Assembly: GCA_958439195.1 (NCBI GenBank)
Contig: OY288164.1
Coordinates: 16,082 to 80,081 of the forward strand
Length of the DNA stretch: 64,000 bases
DNA from: an uncultured Paracoccaceae bacterium
Lineage (GTDB): Bacteria > Pseudomonadota > Alphaproteobacteria > Rhodobacterales > Rhodobacteraceae
Reading direction: 5' to 3'
Position numbers and translations under genes: made by a program. Positions within the stretch are counted from its first letter, which is position 1. Every line of letters starts with the position of its first letter. The notes under the pieces are model-generated. The model saw nothing but the letters and a program-made list of their open reading frames with translations, did not search any database and was not told the origin of the DNA. Shown one piece after another: positions 31,868 through 39,765 of this stretch.

Positions 31868-32401
31868 TCAGCGGGTGATGGTGCCGGTGCGGCGGATTTT
31901 GCGCTGCAATTGCAGGATGCCGTAAAGCAGTGCCTCTGCCGTAGGCGGGCAGCCGGGGACGTAGATATCGACCGGGACGATCCGGTCGCAGCCGCGCACG
32001 ACGGAATAGGAGTAATGGTAATACCCGCCGCCGTTCGCGCAGGACCCCATCGAAATCACATAGCGGGGTTCAGGCATCTGGTCATAGACCTTGCGCAGCG
32101 CCGGGGCCATCTTGTTGGTCAGCGTTCCGGCCACGATCATCAGATCGGATTGGCGCGGGCTGGCGCGGGGGGCCGTGCCAAAGCGTTCCAGATCATAACG
32201 CGGCATGGAGGTGTGCATCATTTCAACCGCGCAGCACGCCAGACCGAACGTCATCCAGTGGAGCGAACCGATCCGCGCCCAGTTGATGATGTCTTCGGTC
32301 GAGGTCAGCAGGAACCCCTTGTCCTGCAATTCGCGGTTCAAGGCCCGGACGGCAACGTCGTGATCGCCACCCGCCTGATTTGCAGAGGTGCTCACTCCCA
32401 T
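31868..32401 (-). CDS. nuoB: NADH-quinone oxidoreductase subunit B
   Basis: The PSST-type subunit carrying the terminal cluster N2 that reduces quinone. The 177-residue protein has the tandem cysteines in FGLACCAVEMMH and the further ligands in SMGSCANGGGYY and VPGCPPTAEALL. The start at 32401 has AAGGAG seven bases upstream and overlaps the nuoA stop by 10 bp. Two in-frame alternatives exist: GTG at 32395 and an ATG at 32422 inside nuoA. Confidence 0.97.
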   Translation of the reverse strand: MGVSTSANQAGGDHDVAVRALNRELQDKGFLLTSTEDIINWARIGSLHWMTFGLACCAVEMMHTSMPRYDLERFGTAPRASPRQSDLMIVAGTLTNKMAPALRKVYDQMPEPRYVISMGSCANGGGYYHYSYSVVRGCDRIVPVDIYVPGCPPTAEALLYGILQLQRKIRRTGTITR

Positions 32402-32757
32402 TCCAGGGCTCCTTTTTTCCATTCATAGGCGAAGCCGATCGTCAAGATGGCCAGAAACACCATCATGGACCAGAAGCCCGTCATGCTCATATCGCCAAAA
32501 GCCACGGCCCAGGGAAACAGGAAGGCCACTTCCAGATCGAAGATGATGAACAGGATCGAAACCAGATAGAAGCGCACGTCGAATTTCATGCGCGCGTCAT
32601 CAAAGGCATTGAAGCCGCATTCGTAGGCCGACACTTTTTCCGGGTCCGGGTTTCGCACCGCAATTACGGCAGCCGCCAGCAACAGCACAAGGCCGAGGCC
32701 GACCGCCACAGCCAGAAGAATGATAATCGGAAGATACTCTCGGAGAAGTGGGTCCAC
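32392..32757 (-). CDS. nuoA: NADH-quinone oxidoreductase subunit A (first gene of the nuo operon)
   Basis: ND3-type membrane subunit of 121 residues with three helices and the conserved loop SAYECGFNAFDDARMKFDVRFYLVSILFIIFDLEVAFLFPWA, whose Cys and acidic residues respond to the active/deactive state. The start codon is GTG at 32757 with AAGGAG seven bases upstream. It opens a co-oriented run that continues without large gaps to rnj at 9366. The promoter must lie in the 348-bp gap upstream. Confidence 0.97.
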   Translation of the reverse strand: MDPLLREYLPIIILLAVAVGLGLVLLLAAAVIAVRNPDPEKVSAYECGFNAFDDARMKFDVRFYLVSILFIIFDLEVAFLFPWAVAFGDMSMTGFWSMMVFLAILTIGFAYEWKKGALEWE

Positions 32758-33105
32758 GAGGCGCTCCTTCGGCTGGCGACATGCGAGCTGCGGGCCATCT
32801 GCGGGCCGCTTGAACTCTTGTCGTCCGTTTACCCCGCCCCCCCGGCTTGGTCAACCAATGGAGGGGGTAAAAGACGGGGCTGCGACAAGTGGGGCCATAA
32901 GGATTTTGCACGAATTCCAAATGTTTTCAAAAAAAGTATACAATGGCACACAAGGTTTTCGCCGCGGCGCGGCATGTATTTTCGGATTTGCCGGGAAATG
33001 CGACGGCGGAAGACTCCGCCGACTCGGTGCCTTGCGCCTGTTCCTGACTGGTATCCGGCCGTGGCATGGGGTTGAGTGATCGCATCATTTGCCCGGAGAA
33101 CCATC
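32758..33105. other. 348-bp intergenic region between divergent nuoA and creA
   Basis: This gap must hold the nuo operon promoter on the minus strand and the creA promoter on the plus strand. It contains an A/T-rich core (about 32901-32945), a large potential stem TTTACCCC/GGGGTAAA (32828-32835 with 32864-32871) enclosing TTGGT-CA-ACCAA (32847-32858), and a 7-bp stem CGGCGGA/TCCGCCG (33004-33021). No gene is seen, and no FNR-type TTGAT-N4-ATCAA site was found. Confidence 0.7.
32902..32930 (-). promoter_or_regulatory. candidate sigma-70-type promoter of the nuo operon
   Basis: Reading the minus strand, TTGAAA (32930-32925) is followed after 17 bases by AAAATC (32907-32902). That would start transcription roughly 140 bases before nuoA. 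The -35 box is good and the -10 box is weak, so this is a suggestion only. Another A/T-rich -10-like TATACT lies at 32942-32937 but lacks a suitable -35. Confidence 0.3.
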
Positions 33106-33579
33106 ATGCCCCACCTGCACCTATACGCCGCCGCGCTGTCGGCCCTGTGCCTTTCCCCCCTTGCCGCAGGGGCGGAAGAGGTCGGCACCGTCGGGGTGGA
33201 CTGGATTGGCAATGACATTCTGATCGAAGCCTTGCCAGACCCGGATGTTGCGGGCGTGACCTGCCATCTGGCTTATTTTGACCGATCAACCCTGGACCGG
33301 CTGGTTCAGGGCAACTGGTTTGAAGATCCGTCGAATTCATCCATCGCCTGCCGCCAGACCGGGCCGATTTCCATAGGACAGATTGCGCGCGGAGCAGAGG
33401 GCGAGGAGATTTTCTCGGAGCGGCAGTCCCTTCTGCTCAAGACCCTGTCCGTGACCCGTATCTATGACGAGGCGAACAATACGCTGATCTACCTGGCCCA
33501 TGCCCGCGAGGTGACGGAAGGGTCGGCCAAAATGTCGATTTCGACCGTGCCGCTGTGGCAGGCGTCACCGGCGCAATAG
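33106..33579 (+). CDS. creA: CreA family exported protein
   Basis: A 157-residue protein of the CreA family, of unknown function. The signal peptide covers about residues 1-22 (ending PLAAGAEE), so it is periplasmic. The family core is very clear: VGVDWIGNDILIEALPDPDVAGVTCHLAYFDR, then GNWFEDPSNSSIACRQTGPI, with two Cys that probably form a disulfide. The start at 33106 has GGAGA seven to eight bases upstream; an in-frame ATG at 33076 precedes it. It is transcribed away from nuoA and converges on the aminotransferase gene. Confidence 0.93.
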   Translation: MPHLHLYAAALSALCLSPLAAGAEEVGTVGVDWIGNDILIEALPDPDVAGVTCHLAYFDRSTLDRLVQGNWFEDPSNSSIACRQTGPISIGQIARGAEGEEIFSERQSLLLKTLSVTRIYDEANNTLIYLAHAREVTEGSAKMSISTVPLWQASPAQ

Positions 33580-33619
33580 GAATATCCCGACCGGGCGGCA
33601 CCTTCAAAGGGCAGCACCT

Positions 33620-34849
33620 TCAATCTGCCAGCGGGACGGCATGATCCGCTTCTTCGCCCCCTTGCTGGACTGACAGAACCTCGGCCCGGATGATGCGCGC
33701 GATCAAGGCGCAATCATCGGGCGAAAAGGTCAACGGCACCCGCATGTCGATCAGTCCGGCCAGCAGCCGGTCTGTCTGTGGCAGGGGTTCGGGCCGGGCA
33801 TAACGCCAGTGGTCATAGCGGCTGGTGAAGGCGACCGGATCTGGCGCGCCGAACCATTTCAATTCCACCCCCCGGGCAGCGCAGCGGGCAATCAGCGCGC
33901 GGATGCGGCCTGCGGACCAGTCGGGCAGCAGGAACTGAAAGGACGATCCGACATAGACCTCATGGTCGGGGCGCGGGATCAGGCGCAGGGCGGGCGTGTC
34001 GGCAAGACCGGTTTCCAATGCGCGGTAAAGCCCGCCCCAACGCGCCACGCGATCGGCCAGAAGGCGCAATTGCGGGCGCAGGATGGCGGCGCGCAGATTA
34101 TCCATCCGGCCGGAAATATTGGGTGTGTCCAGGCGGATGCCTTCGAACGCCTCGGGCGGCGGGGCGGCGCGGTGACGTGCGTAAAGCATGTAGGACCCCG
34201 ACAGCAGCACGGCCCGCGCCGCGACCTGCGGATCGTCGGTGATGATGAAACCGCCCTCGCCCGAATTGATGTGCTTGTAGGTCTGCATCGAATAGCACCC
34301 GACCCGGCCATGCCGCCCGGACGGCACGCCGCGCCACGTGGCCCCCATCGTATGGGCGCAATCTTCGATCACGGTCACGCCCAGCCCGTCACAAAGCGCC
34401 ATCAGCGCCTGCATGTCGCAGACATGGCCCCGCATGTGCGACAGCAAAAGGACACGCGCCCCGGTTTGCCGCGCCATACCCTCCAGATGGGCCAGGTCGA
34501 TGGTCAGGTCTTCGGTCACCTCAACAAACACCGGCCGCGCCCCGACCGAGGCGATGGCCCCAGGCACCGGCGCAAGGGTGAAGGCGTTGGACAGGACCGG
34601 ATCATTCGGCCCAACCCCCACCGCCCGCAAGGCGCAGGCCATCGCATAGCCACCAGAAGCCACGGCCAGACAATAGCGCGCACCGGTTAGGGCGGCGAAC
34701 TCCTCTTCCAGCAGCGCGGTTTCGGCCACTTCGTCCGGGGCGGTGTTATAGCGATGCAAGCGGCCGTGGCGCAGCACGGCAAGGGCGGCTTCGATCCCCT
34801 CTTCGGGGATGGGTTCCTGCTGGGTAAAGCTGCCCGTGAATCGTTCCAT
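33620..34849 (-). CDS. DegT/DnrJ/EryC1/StrS-type PLP aminotransferase
   Basis: A 409-residue PLP-dependent enzyme of the sugar-aminotransferase family. Visible are the cofactor-contacting Asp in VIEDCAHTMGA (Asp163) and the Schiff-base Lys in YSMQTYKHINSGEGG (Lys192). The preceding loops (ASGGYAMACALRAVG, PVLSNAFTLAPVPGAIASVG) fit the family. Such enzymes make amino sugars for surface polysaccharides or natural products; the substrate cannot be told. It overlaps the phosphatase gene by one base (TGATG), so the two are co-translated. No other sugar-nucleotide genes are nearby except glmU/glmS on the other strand. Confidence 0.9.
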   Translation of the reverse strand: MERFTGSFTQQEPIPEEGIEAALAVLRHGRLHRYNTAPDEVAETALLEEEFAALTGARYCLAVASGGYAMACALRAVGVGPNDPVLSNAFTLAPVPGAIASVGARPVFVEVTEDLTIDLAHLEGMARQTGARVLLLSHMRGHVCDMQALMALCDGLGVTVIEDCAHTMGATWRGVPSGRHGRVGCYSMQTYKHINSGEGGFIITDDPQVAARAVLLSGSYMLYARHRAAPPPEAFEGIRLDTPNISGRMDNLRAAILRPQLRLLADRVARWGGLYRALETGLADTPALRLIPRPDHEVYVGSSFQFLLPDWSAGRIRALIARCAARGVELKWFGAPDPVAFTSRYDHWRYARPEPLPQTDRLLAGLIDMRVPLTFSPDDCALIARIIRAEVLSVQQGGEEADHAVPLAD

Positions 34850-35508
34850 CAGCGCACCAATCTTTCGGCAAGGTCAGGCAGATCATCGAAATGGTCCAGC
34901 AAGGCATCGGGTTCAAGGCGCGCGATGTCGCGCCCTTCGGGACCAAAGGTCACAAGTGCCACCGGAACACCGGCGGCAAGGCCGGTCTTGCGATCTGTTT
35001 CCGTGTCACCCAGCAGCATGGATCGGGCGACCCGCCCCCCTGCCCGTTCGACCGACGCAACATAGGGGGCCAGATCGGGCTTGCGGGTGGGCAGGGTATC
35101 GGCCCCCACCAGCGCATCGAACAGACCACGAATGCCAAGCCGGGTGACCAGCGTTTCGGCCAGACCTTCGGGCTTGTTCGTGCAGATCGCGGTGGCGAAT
35201 CCATTGGCCCGCAGCGACTCGACCGCCTGCACGGCGCCGGGGTAAAGGCGGGTCTGCGTGTCGATCCCGTCGGCATAGGCGGCCAGAAGGCGCGGATATT
35301 GTGCGTCGATATCGGTGTCACGCACCGCGCCAAGCCGCGAAAAACCCAAGCGCAGCATCGCCCTGCCGCCATGAAAGGCGGTCAGGCTGTCGGCTTCGGT
35401 CAACATGTCCCCGTGGCCCAAAGCGCGGAAGCAGGCATTCGCTGCCGCCAGCAGATCGGCAGATGTATCGGCAAGCGTGCCATCCAGATCGAAAACCACG
35501 GTGCGCAT
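34849..35508 (-). CDS. gph: HAD-family phosphatase, phosphoglycolate phosphatase type
   Basis: A 219-residue HAD hydrolase. Motif I is VFDLDGTLADT (nucleophile Asp near residue 6), motif II ICTNKPEG, and motif III/IV RKPDLAPY ... MLLGDTETDRKTGLAAG. The length and cap domain agree with Gph, which removes the phosphate of 2-phosphoglycolate. The start at 35508 gives the usual short N-terminus; an extended frame from 35622 is not similar to the family. It is coupled to the aminotransferase gene and divergent from glmU. Assignment to Gph rather than another HAD phosphatase is probable, not certain. Confidence 0.85.
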   Translation of the reverse strand: MRTVVFDLDGTLADTSADLLAAANACFRALGHGDMLTEADSLTAFHGGRAMLRLGFSRLGAVRDTDIDAQYPRLLAAYADGIDTQTRLYPGAVQAVESLRANGFATAICTNKPEGLAETLVTRLGIRGLFDALVGADTLPTRKPDLAPYVASVERAGGRVARSMLLGDTETDRKTGLAAGVPVALVTFGPEGRDIARLEPDALLDHFDDLPDLAERLVR

Positions 35509-35602
35509 CTTGCAATACCCCGAAACCTGCTGTGATGCGGGCAAGGCTTGCGGCCCGCCCCATTGGGGGTAAAACGGGCGCAACGTAAAGGAAAGGGGCA
35601 GT

Positions 35603-36958
35603 ATGCCGGTTTCGCTTATCATTCTGGCCGCGGGTCAGGGCACACGGATGAATTCCGACCTGCCAAAGGTGCTGCACAAGGTGGGGGCGGCACCCCTATT
35701 GCACCACGCAATGCAGGCGGGCCGCACGCTGGAGCCGGAGGTGACGGTGGTGGTCACAGGGCATGGGGCCGAAGCGGTGGCCAAATCCGCCCGGACCTAT
35801 GACGAGGATGCACAAACCGTGGTGCAGGCCGAACAAAAGGGAACGGCCCATGCGGTTTTGCAGGCCGCGCCGCTGTTGCAGGGCGTGGCGGGGGATGCGC
35901 TGGTGCTGTACGGCGACACGCCCTTTATCCGGCCCGAAACGCTGGCAGCGATGCTGGCGGCCCGCCGTCAGCATGCGGTGGTGGTGCTGGGCTTTCATGC
36001 CGCCGATCCGGGGCGCTATGGCCGCCTGATTGCCAAGGGCGAGGTGTTGGAACGGATCGTCGAATGGAAAGACGCGACCGAGGCAGAGCGCGCCATCACC
36101 CTGTGCAATTCCGGCGTGGTCTGCGCAGACGCCGCCACCTTGATGCGGCTGTGCGCGGCGGTGGGCAATGACAACGCATCGGGCGAATACTACCTGCCCG
36201 ACATCGTGGCCCTTGCGCGGGCCGAGGGGATGTCGGCCGGGGTGATCCTGTGTGATGAGGCGGAAACTCTGGGCGTGAATACCCGTGCGCAACTGGCCGA
36301 GGCCGAGGCCGCCTTTCAGGCGCGCGCGCGGGCCGAGGCGTTGGAAAACGGCGTGACCCTGACCGCGCCGGAGACGGTTTTCTTTGCGCTGGATACGGTG
36401 ATCGGGCGCGATGCGGTGATCGGGCCGAATGTGATCTTCGGCCCCGGCGTCACCATTGAAAGCGAGGCCGAGGTCAAGGGATTCTGCCACCTGGAGGGCT
36501 GCCATATCAGCCGCGGCGCGCAGGTCGGGCCGTTCGCCCGGCTGCGCCCCGGCGCGGAACTGGCCGAGGATGTGCATGTCGGCAACTTTGTCGAGATCAA
36601 GAACACGATCCTTGATGAAGGGGTGAAGGTCGGTCACCTGACCTATCTGGGTGATGCCCATGTGGGCGAGCATACAAATATCGGCGCGGGAACCGTTACC
36701 TGCAACTATGACGGCGTGATGAAGCACCGCACGGTGATCGGCAAACGCGCCTTTATCGGGTCGGACACCATGCTGGTCGCCCCGGTGATGGTGGGCGATG
36801 GCGCGCTGACCGGATCGGGTTCGGTGATCACCGAGGACGTCCCGCCCGAGGCCGTGGCGATCGGCAGGGCAAGGCAGGTCAACAAACCGGGCCTTGCGAC
36901 GAAATTGTTCGAAAAGTTAAAATCCATCAAGGCCGGACAGGCAAAAGGACAGTCATAA
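35603..36958 (+). CDS. glmU: Bifunctional UDP-GlcNAc pyrophosphorylase / glucosamine-1-phosphate acetyltransferase
   Basis: GlmU acetylates glucosamine-1-phosphate and transfers it to UTP, giving UDP-GlcNAc for peptidoglycan and lipid A. The 451-residue protein has the N-terminal uridyltransferase motif LAAGQGTRMNSDLPKVLHK and a C-terminal left-handed beta helix with hexapeptide repeats (about residues 250-430) containing HVGNFVEIKNTILDEGVKVGHLTYLGDAHVG and GAGTVTCNYDG. A purine-rich ribosome-binding region precedes the ATG. Its stop shares one base with the glmS start (TAATG), so the two UDP-GlcNAc genes are coupled. Confidence 0.98.
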   Translation: MPVSLIILAAGQGTRMNSDLPKVLHKVGAAPLLHHAMQAGRTLEPEVTVVVTGHGAEAVAKSARTYDEDAQTVVQAEQKGTAHAVLQAAPLLQGVAGDALVLYGDTPFIRPETLAAMLAARRQHAVVVLGFHAADPGRYGRLIAKGEVLERIVEWKDATEAERAITLCNSGVVCADAATLMRLCAAVGNDNASGEYYLPDIVALARAEGMSAGVILCDEAETLGVNTRAQLAEAEAAFQARARAEALENGVTLTAPETVFFALDTVIGRDAVIGPNVIFGPGVTIESEAEVKGFCHLEGCHISRGAQVGPFARLRPGAELAEDVHVGNFVEIKNTILDEGVKVGHLTYLGDAHVGEHTNIGAGTVTCNYDGVMKHRTVIGKRAFIGSDTMLVAPVMVGDGALTGSGSVITEDVPPEAVAIGRARQVNKPGLATKLFEKLKSIKAGQAKGQS

Positions 36959-38781
36959 TGTGCGGAATTGTAGGGGTCTTGGGAAACCACGAAGCAGCGC
37001 CCTTGTTGGTCGAGGCGTTGAAACGGTTGGAATATCGCGGCTATGACAGTGCCGGGATCGCCACGGTGAATGGCGGCAAGCTGGACCGTCGCCGCGCGGT
37101 GGGAAAGTTGGTGAACCTGTCGGATCTTCTGGTGCATGAACCGCTCGCCGGGAAGGCGGGTATCGGACATACCCGCTGGGCCACACATGGCGCGGCAACG
37201 GTTACCAATGCCCATCCGCACCGTGCGGGGCCGGTGGCGGTGGTGCATAACGGGATCATCGAGAATTTCCGCGAGCTGCGCGAGGAGCTGGCAGCAAGCG
37301 GTTATGTGCAAGAATCCCAAACCGATACCGAAACCATTGCCCTGCTGGCACAGATGCACATGGCGCGCGGGATGACACCCGTTGAGTCGGCACGCGAGAC
37401 GTTGAAACGGTTGCATGGTGCCTTTGCGCTGTGCTTCCTTTTCGATGGTGAAGATGACCTGATGATTGCCGCCCGCAAGGGCAGCCCGCTGGCCATTGGC
37501 CATGGCACGAACGAGATGTTCGTCGGGTCGGATGCCATCGCGCTGGCCCCGATGACGGACCGGATCACCTACCTTGAAGAAGGCGACTGGGCGGTGATTA
37601 CACGCGCCGGGGCCGAGATTTTCGATGCCGCAGATCGCCGGGCGAACCGCGCCGAAACGCGTATCCAGATCGACAGCGCGCGGGTGGAAAAGGCGGGTTA
37701 CAAGCATTTCATGGCGAAAGAGATCGCCGAGCAACCCGTGGTCATTGCAGATGCGCTGAAGCATTACACCGGCGGCGGCGTGAACCCGGTCCTGCAACTG
37801 CCGGAAGGGGTTGATTTTTCCGGCGTGGACCGGGTGGTGATGGTGGCCTGCGGGACGGCCTCCTATGCCTGTCACGTGGCGAAATACTGGTTTGAGCAGA
37901 TCGCTGGTCTGCCGGCCGAAATCGACGTGGCGTCCGAATTCCGCTATCGTGAGCCGCCCTTGTCGGACAAGAGCTGGGCCATCTTTGTCAGCCAGTCGGG
38001 CGAGACGGCGGACACGCTTGCCGCGCTGCGCTATGCCAAGGACAAGGTCGCAAAGGTGGTGTCGGTGGTGAATGTGCCGACATCTTCGATCGCGCGGGAA
38101 AGTGACCTGTCGCTGCCCATTCTGGCGGGGGTAGAGATCGGGGTGGCATCGACCAAGGCCTTCACCTGCCAATTGACGGTGCTGGCGCTGTTGGCGATCA
38201 AGGCCGGGCTTGACCGGGGGCGGCTGGATGCGGCAGCGGCGGCCGCGCTTATGGCGGGTCTGCGCAATCTGCCGGGGTTGATGAACCATGCGCTGGCCCT
38301 GTCGGCCCCGATTGCCGAGATAGCAGAGGAGCTGGCCGAGGCGCAGGATGTGCTGTTCCTGGGGCGTGGGGCGATGTATCCGCTGGCACTGGAAGGGGCG
38401 CTGAAACTTAAGGAAATCAGCTATATACACGCCGAAGGTTACGCATCGGGTGAATTGAAGCATGGCCCCATCGCGCTGATTGATGCCCGTGTTCCGGTGA
38501 TCGTTCTGGCCCCGCGGGACGGGCTGTTCGACAAGACCGTGTCGAACATGCAGGAGGTGATGGCGCGGCATGGCAAGGTGCTGCTGATTTCCGATGCTGC
38601 GGGGGTGACGGAGGCCGGGGCTGGCACCTGGCGAACGCTGACCCTGCCTGAGGTGGAACCTGCGCTGGCACCGATCCTTTATGCCATTCCGGCGCAGTTG
38701 CTCGCTTATCATACGGCCATCGCAAAGGGCACCGATGTGGACCAACCGCGCAATCTGGCGAAATCGGTGACGGTGGAATGA
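36958..38781 (+). CDS. glmS: Glutamine--fructose-6-phosphate aminotransferase (isomerising)
   Basis: Makes glucosamine-6-phosphate from fructose-6-phosphate and glutamine. The 607-residue protein starts with the processed N-terminal Cys (MCGIVGVLG) of the Ntn glutaminase domain, with GHTRWATHG and HNGIIENF. Two SIS domains follow (CGTASYACHVAKYWFE; SQSGETADTLAAL; LGRGAMYPLALEGALKLKEISYIHAEGY). The C-terminus ends QPRNLAKSVTVE, as is typical. No ribozyme-like leader is possible because it overlaps glmU. It overlaps the DNA-repair gene by 4 bp. Confidence 0.98.
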   Translation: MCGIVGVLGNHEAAPLLVEALKRLEYRGYDSAGIATVNGGKLDRRRAVGKLVNLSDLLVHEPLAGKAGIGHTRWATHGAATVTNAHPHRAGPVAVVHNGIIENFRELREELAASGYVQESQTDTETIALLAQMHMARGMTPVESARETLKRLHGAFALCFLFDGEDDLMIAARKGSPLAIGHGTNEMFVGSDAIALAPMTDRITYLEEGDWAVITRAGAEIFDAADRRANRAETRIQIDSARVEKAGYKHFMAKEIAEQPVVIADALKHYTGGGVNPVLQLPEGVDFSGVDRVVMVACGTASYACHVAKYWFEQIAGLPAEIDVASEFRYREPPLSDKSWAIFVSQSGETADTLAALRYAKDKVAKVVSVVNVPTSSIARESDLSLPILAGVEIGVASTKAFTCQLTVLALLAIKAGLDRGRLDAAAAAALMAGLRNLPGLMNHALALSAPIAEIAEELAEAQDVLFLGRGAMYPLALEGALKLKEISYIHAEGYASGELKHGPIALIDARVPVIVLAPRDGLFDKTVSNMQEVMARHGKVLLISDAAGVTEAGAGTWRTLTLPEVEPALAPILYAIPAQLLAYHTAIAKGTDVDQPRNLAKSVTVE

Positions 38782-39467
38782 ACGAGGCGGCACTGTCGCC
38801 AGTGGAGGCATTGGCGCAATTGGCGGCTTTGGCCGACCCGGCCAAGGCTGCCGAGATGGCGGCCTATCACAAGATTTCCCGGCAATATCTTGGGGTTACG
38901 GTCTCGCAGGTGGAAGAACTGGTTGCCGAATGGCGGGCGGCGTTGACGATTGACGGGCGGGTGGCGCTGGCGGCTGGGCTTTGGGACAATGGGGTGCATG
39001 AGGCGATGGTGGCGGCGGCAAAGCTGCTGACACAGGCACGCATCCGGCCCGATGGGGCGGTGTGGGATCTGATCAGCGGCTGGGTGCCGGGCTTCGAGGG
39101 ATGGGCTGTGGCGGATCACGCCACCAGTGCCGCGCAAAAGCGGCTGGTGGCCGATCCGGCGCGGATCGAGACGGTGGCCAGTTGGACCAGCAGCCCCAAC
39201 ATGTGGACGCGGCGGGCGGCATTGGTGATCACCCTGCCCTTTGCCAAGATGAATTTCCCGAAAGAACAAGAGCTTGCCATCCGAGAACGGGCCTTGGGAT
39301 GGGCGGCGGACTATGTGGCGGACCGGGATTGGTTCATCCAGAAGGCGGTGGCCTGGTGGGTGCGCGACCTGTCCAAGCATGATGCGGTGCGGGCGCGGAT
39401 GTTTCTGGATGGCCCCGGTGCGGGGTTAAAAGCCTTTGCCCGGAAGGAAGCGGCGCGATACCTGTAG
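38778..39467 (+). CDS. AlkD-like DNA alkylation repair protein
   Basis: A 229-residue all-helical HEAT-like-repeat protein of the AlkC/AlkD DNA glycosylase type, which removes bulky or positively charged alkylated bases. Family features include the N-terminal MAAYHKISRQYLGVTVSQVEELVAEWR, LWDNGVHEAMVAAAKLL, the stretch DLISGWVPGFEGWAVAD, SSPNMWTRRAALVITLPFAK and DWFIQKAVAWWVRDLSKHD. The ATG overlaps the glmS stop (ATGA), so it is probably translated from the glmU-glmS message. Why a DNA repair enzyme is tied to amino-sugar synthesis is not clear. Confidence 0.88.
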   Translation: MNEAALSPVEALAQLAALADPAKAAEMAAYHKISRQYLGVTVSQVEELVAEWRAALTIDGRVALAAGLWDNGVHEAMVAAAKLLTQARIRPDGAVWDLISGWVPGFEGWAVADHATSAAQKRLVADPARIETVASWTSSPNMWTRRAALVITLPFAKMNFPKEQELAIRERALGWAADYVADRDWFIQKAVAWWVRDLSKHDAVRARMFLDGPGAGLKAFARKEAARYL

Positions 39468-39486
39468 TTTTGGTCTGTCTGGTTGG

Positions 39487-39537
39487 CCGCCGGGGGCTTT
39501 GCCCCCGGACCCCCAGGGTATTTTCGCCAAGATGAAA
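39487..39537. repeat. Intergenic palindromic repeat element, copy A
   Basis: The element starts with a perfect 8-bp stem CCGGGGGC-TTT-GCCCCCGG (39490-39508) and continues with ACCCCCAGGGTATTTTCGCCAAGATGAA. A related copy lies at 46028-46056 in opposite orientation. From recollection, short sequences of this kind are frequent between genes in Rhodobacteraceae genomes. It may act as a transcription stop or mRNA stabiliser after the glmU-glmS-alkD-like unit; there is no proof. Confidence 0.7.
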
Positions 39538-39765
39538 AGCGATTCCCTTGGACGGGACGCGTTAACCTTAACCCGGTGTTAAGGGTGCGGGTGGTCATGC
39601 GTGTTTGGCGAGCGATGCCAAGGCCTTGCAGTCAATATCCCACGAAAACGCCCCATCCGCCCGACGCGGAACAGAGGATCCCCGCGACGAAGGTCTGACG
39701 CGGGCGTTGGAGAAAGCGGCGCTTCGTGACTTGCTAGGGTGGGGGATAGTTCTTAACCTTGTGTC

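Noticed and set aside
36700..37010. glmS ribozyme/riboswitch in the leader of glmS
   Set aside because: glmS starts within the glmU stop codon, leaving no leader, and the ribozyme is known from Gram-positive bacteria.
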